From: Luteibacter aegosomaticola
GTDB taxonomy: Bacteria > Pseudomonadota > Gammaproteobacteria > Xanthomonadales > Rhodanobacteraceae
NCBI RefSeq assembly: GCF_023078475.1
Contig: NZ_CP095741.1
Span: 3,906,001-3,970,000, forward strand
Length of the DNA stretch: 64,000 nt
Direction: 5' to 3'
Part shown: positions 10,157-19,188 of the stretch, in pieces
How positions within the stretch are numbered: position 1 is the stretch's first letter
How the letters are laid out: the number at the start of each line of letters is the position of its first letter
The notes under the pieces: model-generated
Told to the model about the DNA's origin: nothing
What the model saw: the letters and a program-made list of their open reading frames with translations, nothing else
Database searches by the model: none
Position numbers and translations under genes: made by a program

Positions 10157-11335
10157 TTGATCATCCAGCCGACCAGCCTCGCCGCCCAGCTTTGGGCCGG
10201 TGCGGCCGCAGGTACCACAGCAGCCACCACCCAGACCTGGGCGGTCGGCACGCTGCTGTCTGCCCGGTTGCTGGCCCAGATCGATGTGGCCAAGGTCCTC
10301 CTTGATATTGGTGGCGTGGCGGTCGAAGCCGATGCCCCGGGCACTTCCCTGCCCCAGCAGTTCCAGGTCCGCGTCATGACCCAGGGGCCGCAGCCGCAGA
10401 TGGAAGTGGTGCTCGGTAATACCGACGAACGCGTCGCCATGCAGGGCCTGCGCGAGCGCCTGCCCCAGCAGAACGGCTACTCGCAGCTGTTGAGCGTGCT
10501 TTCGGCGCTCTCCCGGCGCCCCGTCGCGCGCGTGCTGCCGGAACCCCTGCGCACGGCGCTGGCCACGCTGGAAGCCTCGATCAGCAAGCCGGAAGACCTG
10601 GGCACGCCCGAGGGCATGAAGCAGGCGATCGCGAAGAGCGGCGCTTTCCTCGAAGCCCACCTGGCCGAACCTCAGAACGAAGCCCCGGCCGCGGACGATT
10701 TCAAGGCTGCGCTGCTTAACCTTCGCCGCGCGCTCACCGATATCCCGCAGACGCGCCAGGCCATGATCCAGGCCCCGTCGCGCCCGTTCACGGATACCCC
10801 GCCCCCGCTGGCGCAGCGCGCGCTCGTCGCGCAGCCGCGTGCCGAGGAACTGCGCACGCAGGAAATGCTCGCCGACGAAGAGACCGCGGACGGGCTCGTT
10901 TCGCACCTGCGTACCGACGTCCGCGCGGCGGTGTCGCGCGTGGAAATCGGGCAGCTCGAATCACAGCCCCACGCGGGCCTGTGGATGATCGAGATCCCGC
11001 TGACCGGTGTCCGCGGCTACGACGTGCTCCAGTTGCGCATCGAGGAAGGCAAGCCCTCCGCGATCGAACCGGAAGGCATGTGGACCGTCGGTTTCGCGAT
11101 CGATCCGCCGACACTGGGCGCCGTGCAGGGCGAAGTACAGTTACGCGGCACGCGCGTATCGGTGCGCCTGTGGGCGCAGTACCCGGAGACGGTCGCCCGT
11201 CTCGAAGATGAATTCACCACGCTGCGCCGTGTGCTCGAAAAGAGCGGCCTGCAGCTCGACCACTTTGCCTGCATGCACGGCCTGCCCGTGCCGACGAGCG
11301 CCTACAGCGCCGTCCTGCTCGAAGCACGCGCATGA
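10157..11335 (+). CDS. FliK C-terminal-domain protein (flagellar hook-length control-like)
   Basis: 392 aa. The start is the TTG at 10157, preceded by GGAGGA with a 7-nt spacer. The N-terminal two thirds are low-complexity, Ala/Gln-rich and helical. The C-terminal 120 residues (about 265-385) resemble the FliK C-terminal (Flg_hook) domain: LWMIEIPL, LQLRIEEGK, WTVGFAIDPPTLGAVQGEVQLRG and VSVRLWAQ, ending with a helix. FliK measures hook length and triggers the FlhB switch. The next gene overlaps by 4 bp and encodes an FlhB C-domain-like protein, so the pair may be a detached hook-length/switch module or a paralogue of the main flagellar copies, which are not in this window. Confidence 0.75.
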   Translation: MIIQPTSLAAQLWAGAAAGTTAATTQTWAVGTLLSARLLAQIDVAKVLLDIGGVAVEADAPGTSLPQQFQVRVMTQGPQPQMEVVLGNTDERVAMQGLRERLPQQNGYSQLLSVLSALSRRPVARVLPEPLRTALATLEASISKPEDLGTPEGMKQAIAKSGAFLEAHLAEPQNEAPAADDFKAALLNLRRALTDIPQTRQAMIQAPSRPFTDTPPPLAQRALVAQPRAEELRTQEMLADEETADGLVSHLRTDVRAAVSRVEIGQLESQPHAGLWMIEIPLTGVRGYDVLQLRIEEGKPSAIEPEGMWTVGFAIDPPTLGAVQGEVQLRGTRVSVRLWAQYPETVARLEDEFTTLRRVLEKSGLQLDHFACMHGLPVPTSAYSAVLLEARA

Positions 11336-11595
11336 CCCAGCAGCTCCCTTCACCGCGCCGCAGCGTCACGCTGCGGATGGCCACGCCTACCAGCAACGGC
11401 AACACCCAACGCATCGATGCCGATGGCGTGAAGGCGTTGCTGGAGCGCGCACAGGCGCTGGGTCTCGCGCCGCATCTTGATCCGCAGATCGCCACGCTGC
11501 TGGCAGCGGTGCGTTTGCGCGAGGATGTGCCGAAGGAGTTGTATGCGGCGCTGGCGGCTGTTGTCGGCACGTTGCTGAACGCGACACACGACTGA
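11332..11595 (+). CDS. FlhB C-terminal-domain-like protein (export switch homologue), 87 aa
   Basis: It overlaps the FliK-like gene by 4 bp (ATGA). The sequence RIDADGVKALLERAQALGL followed by ATLLAAVRLREDVPKELYAALAAVVG resembles the end of the cytoplasmic domain of FlhB/YscU (the segment after the NPTH cleavage site). It lacks the membrane part and the NPTH motif. Such stand-alone FlhB-C proteins are known in proteobacteria next to a FliK-like gene. Their exact job is unclear, but coupling to the type III export switch is the obvious idea. Confidence 0.7.
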   Translation: MTQQLPSPRRSVTLRMATPTSNGNTQRIDADGVKALLERAQALGLAPHLDPQIATLLAAVRLREDVPKELYAALAAVVGTLLNATHD

Positions 11596-11611
11596 TCACC
11601 ACCCCGCACCC

Positions 11612-11831
11612 GTAGGAGCCCACCCTGTGGGCGACGCCGTTCGCGGTAACGCTGCAGGGCCTGCGGCGGTGGGGCGAAAGATGTCGCCCACAAGGTGGGC
11701 TCCTACACGGTGATCACAAGGCGACGTTCGCCCCCCGTAGGAGCCCACCCTGTGGGCGACGCCGTTCGCGGAAACGCCACAGGGCCTGCTGCGGTGGGGC
11801 GAAAGATGTCGCCCACAGGGTGGGCTCCTAC
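11612..11831. repeat. Two tandem inverted pairs of R2-type REP elements
   Basis: Each unit starts on the plus strand with GTAGGAGCCCACCCTGTGGG and ends with the same motif on the minus strand about 95 bp later: 11612-11705 and 11737-11831. The inner linker (GACGCCGTTCGCGGxAACGC and GGTGGGGCGAAAGATGTC) is also conserved between units. The array fills the gap between the FlhB-like gene and the murD2 stop codon at 11839. Confidence 0.9.
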
Positions 11832-11838
11832 CGGGCGA

Positions 11839-13191
11839 TCACGCGATGCCCAGGCCCTGGATGCTGGCGGCTTTGGCTTCAAACCCCGCCATCTCAGCGA
11901 AGCGCTTGCCGCGGTCGGCGTAGTCCTTGAACTGGTCGAAGCTCGGCGCGCCGGGTGAGAGTACGACCGTGCCACGGCCGCTCAACGCGGTGCGCGCAGC
12001 ACCCACGGCAGCGGCCAGGTCCGTGGCGCGATAAACGTTCGCCACACCGGCCGCCTCCAGCGCATCAGCAATGCGCGGGCCGTTCTTGCCCTGGCAGATG
12101 ATCGCGTCCGGCGCGCCGGTGCGCATCGCATCGACGAAGACCGTCCAGTCGAGGCCGCGATCGTGGCCACCGACAATCAGCGCCACGTGATCGTCATGCG
12201 TGCTTTCCAGTGCCGCCAGGCTGGCCAGCGGCGTGGTGCTGATCGAATCGTTGATCCAGCACAGGCCATCACGCTCGCCTAGCGGCTGCAGGCGATGCGG
12301 CAGCGGCGCGAACGTGGCCAGCGCGGGCGCCGCAGCGCGCGCATCCAGGCCCATCAGTTCGAGCGCGGCCAGCGCGGCGCTCGCGTTGATCGCATTGTGC
12401 AGGCCAGGGGCGGCGACGCGATCAGCGCGGATGATGTCTTCCGAGCCACGCCGGATCCAGCCGTTGGCCACGTGCCAGCCGCTTTCATCACCGAACGTAT
12501 GACGCGCGGGGTGATCGGCGGCGCGCTGCATGAGCACGGGCTGCATCGCATTGACGAGCACGCGCGACGAAGCCGCGAGCAGCTTCAGCTTGTCGTCGAC
12601 GTAGCGCTCGCGCGAGCCGTGCCAGTCGAGGTGTTCTTCATAAAGGCTGGTGACCACGCCCAGGTCGACACCCAGCGCTTCACCCGTCTGGAAACTCGAG
12701 AGTTCGATGACCCAGAGATCGGCCTCGCCATCTTCCAGTTCCAGCAAGGGCAGGCCGATGTTGCCGGCGAGCGCCGTGCGGACGCCCAGCGAACGCGCCA
12801 GGTGCGCGATAAGCGCCGAGGTCGTGCTCTTCCCCTTCGTTCCGGTGACGGCCACGGCGCGCGCACCGATATGCCCACCGAACCAGAGCGCGGTACCCGA
12901 GGTAAACTGCGTACCCGCGGCCTGAGCATCCAGCAACTCCGGCTTGTAGGCCGAGATACCGGGCGACTTGATCACCACCTGGTACGTCGACAAGGTCGCG
13001 GCATCTGGCGGCGTGCCTACGACGCCAGCGTGCGGATACGCCGCGCGGGCAGCATCCACTTCATCCGCGCCAACGTACACATCGACCGCCTGCCCAGGCA
13101 GGCGCCGCGCCAGCGCGTCGAGCGCTGCGCGGCCTTCGCGGCCAAAACCCCATACCGCGACACGCTGCCCCGCGAGATCAGCCCAACGCAT
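11839..13191 (-). CDS. murD2: UDP-N-acetylmuramoyl-L-alanine--L-glutamate ligase (MurD2)
   Basis: 450 aa. It is a Mur ligase with the N-terminal dinucleotide-like fold (VAVWGFGREGRAALDAL), ATP loop GTKGKST at residues 117-123, central IELSSFQT, and a C-terminal domain with LPHRLQPLGERDGLCWINDS and the SKGGN-equivalent GGHDRGLD. It begins with the ATG at 13191; the longer frame upstream runs into murL. Because it overlaps murL by 14 bp, it is assigned to the MurD2 branch known from Xanthomonas. That branch joins L-glutamate rather than D-glutamate to UDP-MurNAc-L-Ala, and MurL then inverts the glutamate. The choice of substrate is inferred from context. Confidence 0.88.
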   Translation of the reverse strand: MRWADLAGQRVAVWGFGREGRAALDALARRLPGQAVDVYVGADEVDAARAAYPHAGVVGTPPDAATLSTYQVVIKSPGISAYKPELLDAQAAGTQFTSGTALWFGGHIGARAVAVTGTKGKSTTSALIAHLARSLGVRTALAGNIGLPLLELEDGEADLWVIELSSFQTGEALGVDLGVVTSLYEEHLDWHGSRERYVDDKLKLLAASSRVLVNAMQPVLMQRAADHPARHTFGDESGWHVANGWIRRGSEDIIRADRVAAPGLHNAINASAALAALELMGLDARAAAPALATFAPLPHRLQPLGERDGLCWINDSISTTPLASLAALESTHDDHVALIVGGHDRGLDWTVFVDAMRTGAPDAIICQGKNGPRIADALEAAGVANVYRATDLAAAVGAARTALSGRGTVVLSPGAPSFDQFKDYADRGKRFAEMAGFEAKAASIQGLGIA

Positions 13192-14527
13192 CCAGCGCTC
13201 CGTGCAGACGCGACGGCACCAGGTGCGATGCGCCCGGCTGCAGCCAGGGCTCCAGGGCGAGTTCCGAGACATCCAGTTGCGGGAGAATCTCGCGACGGAA
13301 GCGCGCGACCAGCGCGTCTTCCTGCCACTCCGGCCGGGTAGCCAGGGCATGCATGGCCGCCCGCGCTTCGGCACCTTCACCGACGCATTCGAACGGCTTG
13401 TGGTCGCGGTACTCGAGCAGCGAATCGAACGCTTCCGCCAGGTCCGGATCGTCGAGCAGGTTGCGACCGAAGATGGAGGTAAGCCGCGGCTTGGGCATGA
13501 ACGGCGCGAGCGCGAGGAACACAAAATGGCACTTCGGGCACTGGCCGCACCAGCGATCCGCCGGCTTGGGGCCAAGGATGCGAAAGTTGCGGTTGCAGCT
13601 GGAGAACACGTCGAAGTACTCGCCACCGAGACGCGCGAATGCACTGGTAACAGCCAGCTCCGACCACGGCCGCAGCAGCGAGCAGTAATCGAGATCGGCC
13701 GCCACATGCGAATGCACGTAGTCGTGGAAGGTCTTCTCGAAACCGAAGCCCTTGCTCCACTGGTGGTTCACTTCCTGGCCTTCGTATTCCAGCGTGGCCA
13801 CGGACGCGGAGCGCTCGTTGGCGAACACGATGGAGTCGTAGCCGTACAGGATGGACGCCACCACGAGGATTGCGGAATTGATGGCCGTCACCGGGATATG
13901 GCCGTTCCACGCACCCATGCGGTTGAGTTCAAACAGGCCCGGCGCCAGCTCACGTGAAATATTGAGCGTGGACAGGCCCGTGCGCGCCGCGCACTCCGCG
14001 ATGAGCGGCGAATTGCCTACCCATACCGCCGTTGCGTCGGCGCCGATGGATTTCACCGCCTCGACGGCGACGACCGAATCCTTGCCGCCACCGATCGGTA
14101 GCAGCGAACGTTTCGGCAAGCCAATGGCGGGCGCAGAGGCGGTTTTCGCGCCGTTGTGCGGGAAGCGGATGCGGCTGCGCAGGTCGAGCCGGTTGCGGTA
14201 AGCGAACTCGGCCAGGCCATGCAGGTAGAGCGCGTCGAACATCGACGCGCCCTCTTCATCCAGCGGCTCACCTTCCACCACGAGGGCGGGCGAAATGCCC
14301 GCCTTGTAGTAGCTGACGCCGGCCACGAGGTGAAGCAGGCGCAGGGCTGCCGCGAAGGCAGCCTCACGCTCAGCCGGCACCGCGGGGGCACCTGGGAAGG
14401 TGATCCGCTCCACCAGTTCGGGGCCATCATCGAACGCATACGCCAGCTCGGCCACGCCATCGGCGTAGCCGTGGCGGACAAAGCGGAAGCGCTGGCTTTC
14501 GCGCGGGTCGGCAAACACGGTGGTCAC
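13178..14527 (-). CDS. murL: UDP-N-acetylmuramoyl-L-alanyl-L-glutamate epimerase (MurL)
   Basis: 449 aa. A PP-loop-like ATP site, GGGKDS at residues 146-151, and a C-terminal cysteine cluster CGQCPKC (Cys327, 330, 333) match MurL of Xanthomonas. That enzyme uses ATP to invert the terminal L-Glu of UDP-MurNAc-L-Ala-L-Glu to D-Glu, an alternative to glutamate racemase. It is often annotated simply as an endonuclease-like or hypothetical protein. It overlaps both neighbours: lysAC upstream by 4 bp (14524-14527) and murD2 downstream by 14 bp. This argues for one precursor operon lysAC-murL-murD2. Substrate assignment rests on family and context. Confidence 0.88.
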   Translation of the reverse strand: MTTVFADPRESQRFRFVRHGYADGVAELAYAFDDGPELVERITFPGAPAVPAEREAAFAAALRLLHLVAGVSYYKAGISPALVVEGEPLDEEGASMFDALYLHGLAEFAYRNRLDLRSRIRFPHNGAKTASAPAIGLPKRSLLPIGGGKDSVVAVEAVKSIGADATAVWVGNSPLIAECAARTGLSTLNISRELAPGLFELNRMGAWNGHIPVTAINSAILVVASILYGYDSIVFANERSASVATLEYEGQEVNHQWSKGFGFEKTFHDYVHSHVAADLDYCSLLRPWSELAVTSAFARLGGEYFDVFSSCNRNFRILGPKPADRWCGQCPKCHFVFLALAPFMPKPRLTSIFGRNLLDDPDLAEAFDSLLEYRDHKPFECVGEGAEARAAMHALATRPEWQEDALVARFRREILPQLDVSELALEPWLQPGASHLVPSRLHGALDALG

Positions 14528-17136
14528 GGCAAAAGCACCTCATCAGCTGCATCGCGCAGGTTGTAGCGCGACGCCATCACGGCGCCGTAAGCGCCTCCCT
14601 GTGCCATAAGTATCACGTCATCCTCAAACGATTCGGGCAAGCGGCGGTCGGAACCAAGGATATCGCCTGACTCGCAGATCGGGCCCACCACCTGGTACAT
14701 CGTGGTGGCCGGCTCGCCGAAACGGGAGAGATTGCTGATTTCGTGCCACGCATCGTACAGGGCCGGACGGATCAGGCTGTTCATGCCGGTATCCAGGCCC
14801 AGGTAACGGATGTTGCTGCCCTTCTCCTTTTCCTGGGTGACCTTCGCCAGCAGCACGCCGGCATCGGCCACGAGGAAACGGCCCGGCTCCATCCACACCT
14901 GGAACTGTGGGTAGGCCTGGCGCACGGCCATCAGCACGCGATCGAGCGCGATCATGTCCAGCGCGGTTTCGCCAGGGTGCGAGGGCACGCCCAGGCCGCC
15001 GCCGATGTTCAGCACGCTGATCGTACCGATTCGCTCGGCGAGGGCCGCGAGCTGTGAGTAAACCTCACCCCAGTGCGCGGCATCGAGGATGCCGGAGCCC
15101 AGGTGGGCATGCAGGCCGATCACGCGGGCGCCCGCGTCGTCGGCCAGCCGCAGGAAGCGGTCGACGTGTTCGATGGGCACGCCGAACTTGCTGCCCGTGC
15201 CGCCGGTCTTCACCTTCTGGTGGTGGCCAAGGCCACGGCCGAGATCCACGCGCAGCACGATATCGCGGCCCTGGAACAGATCGCCCCAGTGCTCGATCGG
15301 ATGCAGCGCATCGATGGTGATTGTGGCGCGGGTTTTCAGGGCGGCTTCGAAATCGCGGCGTGCGGCGAAGTTGGGCGTGAACAGCAGCGGCGCACTCTCC
15401 GGCACCACGGCCGACACGGCGTCGAGTTCACCCGGCGACACGCACTCGAATGCGAAGCCTTCCTCCGCCAGCACCTTGAGGATACCGGGGTGGGTGTTGG
15501 CCTTCACCGCGTAATGCGCGCGATCGACGGCGCGTAGCGACTTCACCTTGCGCGCCTGCGCCCGCACCGTGGGCAGGTGGTAGGCATAGCGCGGCGTGCG
15601 CTCTTCGGCCAGTTGCAGCAGGCGGGTGCGCTCACCCTGCCACCATGCGGCGGCGGGCAGCGGCGCTTCACCACTACCGTAGAGCGATTGCCAGGCCGGA
15701 CCGAACACCACGCTATCGTCGGTGCGCAGTGCACCGGCGCCGATCAGCAGTTCGTGCAGGCGCGGCAGCATCTCGTCGACCACGTCCTCATCGACCACGA
15801 AGGTGAGGTTGAGGTTGTTGGACGACTGCGAGATGAGGTGCACGCGCAGCTGGCCGAACTCCGCCAGCACGCCGGAAAGCTTGTGCAGCATGGAACGCAT
15901 GCCGCGGCCGACGAGCGTGATGGCAGCGCACGGTGCGATCACCTTCACCCGGCACACGCGGGCCAGGTCGGCGGCCAGCGCGGCGATGGCATCGGAATCG
16001 AGCAGGTTTTCCGTGGGGTCCAGCGACACCGTGACGTTGGTCTCGGCCGAACCGATCAGGTCCACGGAGAGGCCGTGGCGCTTGAACGCATCGAACACGT
16101 CGGCGAGGAAGCCGACCTGCTGCCACATGCCGACGGATTCCATCGAGACGAGGGTGATGCCCTTGCGTGCACTGATCGCCTTGATGCTCGGCGCGTGCTC
16201 ACGCACCTCGGGACCGATCACCGTACCTTCCAGTTCCGGACGGTTGGTGTCCTTCACCAGCAACGGCACGCGCGGCTCGCGCAGCGGCGAGAGGCACCGC
16301 GGGTGCAGCACCTTCGCGCCGGTCGAGGCGATTTCCTGGGCCTCTTCGTAATCCAGGCGCTGGAGCAGGCGCGCACCGGCAACCTGGCGCGGGTTCGCAC
16401 TGAACATGCCCGCCACGTCGGTCCAGATCTCGACGCGGGCGGCGGCGAGCAGCGCACCGAAGTACGCTGCCGAGGTATCCGAACCACCACGCCCCAAAAG
16501 GACCGTGCGGCCATCGTCATCCCGGGCGATGAAGCCCTGGGTGATGAAGACCTCGCCACGTGCCGCCAGGGCAGCCGACAGCGCCGGATCCGGGTGCGGT
16601 TCGACCATGGCCGAGAGCAGGCGGGTGCGCTCGTTCTGGTTGGGCAACGCCACCGCATGCAGGCACTCGCGCGCGTCCAGCCACGCCGTGGGCAGGCCGT
16701 TCGCGCTGAGGAAAGCCGCGCCGAGCGCGCTGGACATGAGCTCGCCGTGCGCCTGCACGGCCGCCTGCCAGGCCAGTTCGCCGAGATCCGCCGGGCCGGT
16801 ATCGGCCAGCCCCGCCAGATCGGCCAGGCGCGCGCCGAGGGTTTCAGGCAGCGCCAGCGACATCTCGCCGAGCAGGGCGTGGTGGCGATCGGCCAGTGCG
16901 GAGGCCGCGTCCGAGCGGCGTTTGGGTTCCGTGTGCGTGCAAAGCTGTTTCAGGCCATCCGTAATGCCGGACAGGGCTGAGACTACGATCAGCACGCGCG
17001 CGCCTTCGACGCGGCGGCTGGCAGCCAGCTCGAGGATATTGCGCCAGCGTGCGGCGGTGGCCACGGAGGTGCCGCCGAACTTCATGACGATCCAGGGCGC
17101 GTTGGCGGGCAACGGCGCGTTTGCGTTTTCGCTCAC
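14524..17136 (-). CDS. lysAC: Bifunctional aspartate kinase / diaminopimelate decarboxylase
   Basis: 870 aa in one frame. The N-terminal half is a class I/III-type aspartokinase: KFGGTSV at 19-25, GRGGSDTSAAYFG, then two ACT repeats around 320-470 that would give lysine feedback control. The C-terminal half is a PLP diaminopimelate decarboxylase: Lys545 in YAVKANTHPG, HLGSGILD, NIGGGLGVPSHPG, EPGRFL and active-site Cys821 in CESGDIL. The first and last steps of lysine synthesis are thus fused, an arrangement typical of Xanthomonadales. The start is GTG at 17136; an upstream in-frame extension overlaps the divergent permease and was rejected. The stop overlaps the murL start by 4 bp. Confidence 0.95.
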   Translation of the reverse strand: MSENANAPLPANAPWIVMKFGGTSVATAARWRNILELAASRRVEGARVLIVVSALSGITDGLKQLCTHTEPKRRSDAASALADRHHALLGEMSLALPETLGARLADLAGLADTGPADLGELAWQAAVQAHGELMSSALGAAFLSANGLPTAWLDARECLHAVALPNQNERTRLLSAMVEPHPDPALSAALAARGEVFITQGFIARDDDGRTVLLGRGGSDTSAAYFGALLAAARVEIWTDVAGMFSANPRQVAGARLLQRLDYEEAQEIASTGAKVLHPRCLSPLREPRVPLLVKDTNRPELEGTVIGPEVREHAPSIKAISARKGITLVSMESVGMWQQVGFLADVFDAFKRHGLSVDLIGSAETNVTVSLDPTENLLDSDAIAALAADLARVCRVKVIAPCAAITLVGRGMRSMLHKLSGVLAEFGQLRVHLISQSSNNLNLTFVVDEDVVDEMLPRLHELLIGAGALRTDDSVVFGPAWQSLYGSGEAPLPAAAWWQGERTRLLQLAEERTPRYAYHLPTVRAQARKVKSLRAVDRAHYAVKANTHPGILKVLAEEGFAFECVSPGELDAVSAVVPESAPLLFTPNFAARRDFEAALKTRATITIDALHPIEHWGDLFQGRDIVLRVDLGRGLGHHQKVKTGGTGSKFGVPIEHVDRFLRLADDAGARVIGLHAHLGSGILDAAHWGEVYSQLAALAERIGTISVLNIGGGLGVPSHPGETALDMIALDRVLMAVRQAYPQFQVWMEPGRFLVADAGVLLAKVTQEKEKGSNIRYLGLDTGMNSLIRPALYDAWHEISNLSRFGEPATTMYQVVGPICESGDILGSDRRLPESFEDDVILMAQGGAYGAVMASRYNLRDAADEVLLP

Positions 17137-17278
17137 GGTTCTCTTTTGCGTTGGTGGGGAAAAAGAATCCCCGGAGTGTTGCGCCGCAACGGAAAAAAGG
17201 CAACGAGGCCCCTCCCGTGGCTTTTCAAAGCCCGTTAAGCACGCCATGCTGCGCCCTTCGTCCCGATCTCACGCCCCC

Positions 17279-18592
17279 ATGGAAAACCCCGGATACGCCC
17301 GCCGCATCAACCTTATGGACGCCGCGCTCATCGTCGTCGGCGGCATCATCGGCGGCGGCATCTTCCTGAACCCGGGTATCGCCGCCCAGCGCACCAGCTC
17401 CGGCTGGGTGCTCCTGGGGCTCTGGGTGGCCGGCGGCCTACTGACCCTCGTGGGCTGCCTCTGCTACGCCGAACTCGGCGCGCGCCGGCCCGAAGCAGGT
17501 GGCAGCTACGTGTATCTGCGCGAGGCCTTCGGCAAGCTGGCCGGCTTCCTCTTCGGCTGGACCATGCTGCTGGTTATCTACAGCGGCAGCAGCGCGGCGG
17601 TGGCCACCATCTTCGGCAGCTATGCCACCTCCGTCTTCGGCCTCTCGCCCAGCCTGGTCAAACCCCTGGCCGTGGGGGCGCTGGTCTTCGTCACCGGCAT
17701 CAACCTGTTCGGTATCCGCCTCGGTGCGCAGATCCAGAACGTCTTCGCCATCCTCAAGCTCGCCGCGATCGCGGTCCTCGTCGTCACGGGCCTCGCTTTC
17801 GCCGGTGCGGGCACGTCGCAGGCCATGGCGGCCAGTCCTACCGCGGTGACGGGTGGGCTCGCCGGCGCACTGCTGCCGGTGCTGTTCGCGTTCTCGGGCT
17901 TCAGTTACCTCAACAACCTCGCCGGTGAAGTGCGCGACCCGCAGCGTACCCTGCCCCGCGCCCTCGTGCTGGGCATGCTCATCGTCATCGCCGCCTACGT
18001 CCTCACCAACTACGCCTACCTGGCCGTGCTGGGCCACGATGGCCTTGCGGCCAGCCAGGCGCCTGCGGCCGACGTGATGAGCAGGGTATTTGGCCCGGCC
18101 GGCGCGAAAATCATCGCCATCGGCATCGCCATTTCCACGCTGGGCTTTTGCAATATCACCCTGGTGGCCGGCGCACGCGTGCTCCAGGTGATGGGCGAGG
18201 ATGGCCTGTTCTTCGCCAGCGTGGCCCGCCTGCACCCCAAACACCGCACGCCCAACATCGCGCTGGGCGCCCTGTCGGGCTGGGCCATGGTCCTCGTGCT
18301 CGTGGCGAACTACGGCCAGCTGCTGGATTTCGCGGCGTTCGGTGACTGGGCTGCGTACGCCGTCACCATTGCCACGCTGTTCTGGTATCGCCGCCATGTG
18401 AAGGAGCGCCCCAGCTTCGTCACGCCGGCCTACCCCTTGCTGCCGTTACTGTTCCTGGCCACCGTGATTGGCGTGGTCGTCGCGTATTCGCTCTCCAAGC
18501 CGCTTAGCGCCGCCGTCGTCTGTGCCGTCGTCGTAGCGGGCCTGCCGGTTTATGCGATCTGGCAGCGCCTGTTCAGTAAAGGCGCTCGCTGA
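17279..18592 (+). CDS. APC-family amino acid permease
   Basis: 437 aa with about 12 membrane helices. TM1 begins at residue 14 with the broken-helix motif GGIIGGGIFLNPG, which binds the amino-acid backbone in APC transporters. FAFSGFSYLNNLAGEVRDPQRTLPRAL, in the TM6 region, is the second signature. The ATG at 17279 places TM1 a normal 14 residues in; an ATG at 17246 would add 11 residues, and neither has a clear ribosome site. It is divergent from lysAC with about 140 bp between starts. The substrate is not predictable from sequence; the position beside lysine genes is only suggestive. Confidence 0.88.
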   Translation: MENPGYARRINLMDAALIVVGGIIGGGIFLNPGIAAQRTSSGWVLLGLWVAGGLLTLVGCLCYAELGARRPEAGGSYVYLREAFGKLAGFLFGWTMLLVIYSGSSAAVATIFGSYATSVFGLSPSLVKPLAVGALVFVTGINLFGIRLGAQIQNVFAILKLAAIAVLVVTGLAFAGAGTSQAMAASPTAVTGGLAGALLPVLFAFSGFSYLNNLAGEVRDPQRTLPRALVLGMLIVIAAYVLTNYAYLAVLGHDGLAASQAPAADVMSRVFGPAGAKIIAIGIAISTLGFCNITLVAGARVLQVMGEDGLFFASVARLHPKHRTPNIALGALSGWAMVLVLVANYGQLLDFAAFGDWAAYAVTIATLFWYRRHVKERPSFVTPAYPLLPLLFLATVIGVVVAYSLSKPLSAAVVCAVVVAGLPVYAIWQRLFSKGAR

Positions 18593-18639
18593 ACGGAGGC
18601 CCGGATGCCACAATGGCCCGGTTCAGTTGAGGAAAGCAG

Positions 18640-19188
18640 ATGGCACAGCAAGGCCCGACGTCTCCCGTACCCGTTCCCACGCAGGGCGCCGCCGAGGTGC
18701 CGCCCAAGCCCGTACGCGAAGGCATCGACCTGATCGTCAACGATGAGCGGTACCGCCACACCGGCGACAAGGCCATGCCGTTGCTGTGGTACCTGCGCGA
18801 TGTGCTGCGCCTCACCGGCGCGAAGTACGGCTGCGACCAGGGCAATTGCGGTTTCTGCACCGTCATCGTCGATGGCAAGGCCGTGGCCAGCTGCCAGACG
18901 AAGATGGAGGGCATGTCGGGCAAGCGTGTGACCACGGTGGAGGGCCTGTCCGGCAAGGACGGCTCCCTGCACCCGGTGCAGCAGGCCTGGATCGACGAGG
19001 ACGCCATCATGTGCGGATTCTGCCAGCCTGGCCAGATCATGGCCGCGGTGGATCTGCTCAACCGGCAGAAGAATCCTTCCGACGCCGACATCGACAAGAT
19101 TGGCAACCTCTGCCGCTGTGGTAGCTACGGCCGCATTCGCAAGGCGATCAAGCGCGCCGCGGGCAGCATGAAGGAGCCGAAGGCATGA
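18640..19188 (+). CDS. (2Fe-2S)-binding subunit of a xanthine dehydrogenase-family hydroxylase (IorA type)
   Basis: 182 aa. Plant-type ferredoxin domain with cluster cysteines in GCDQGNCGFCTV (about residues 64-75), followed by a four-helix second cluster domain with MCGFCQPGQIM and CRCGSYGRI. It transfers electrons from the molybdenum site of the large subunit encoded next, whose start overlaps this stop codon (ATGA at 19185). It carries an unusual Pro/Gln-rich 25-residue N-terminal extension. It is probably exported together with its TAT partner. Confidence 0.92.
   Translation: MAQQGPTSPVPVPTQGAAEVPPKPVREGIDLIVNDERYRHTGDKAMPLLWYLRDVLRLTGAKYGCDQGNCGFCTVIVDGKAVASCQTKMEGMSGKRVTTVEGLSGKDGSLHPVQQAWIDEDAIMCGFCQPGQIMAAVDLLNRQKNPSDADIDKIGNLCRCGSYGRIRKAIKRAAGSMKEPKA

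Noticed and set aside
11839..13191. Canonical D-glutamate-adding MurD of the dcw cluster
   Set aside because: It overlaps murL and is away from any mraY, ftsW or murG gene, so the MurD2 assignment is preferred.
14524..17136. Possible assembly or frameshift artefact joining two genes (aspartate kinase and DAP decarboxylase)
   Set aside because: One clean frame with all motifs of both enzymes, and this fusion is a known Xanthomonadales feature.
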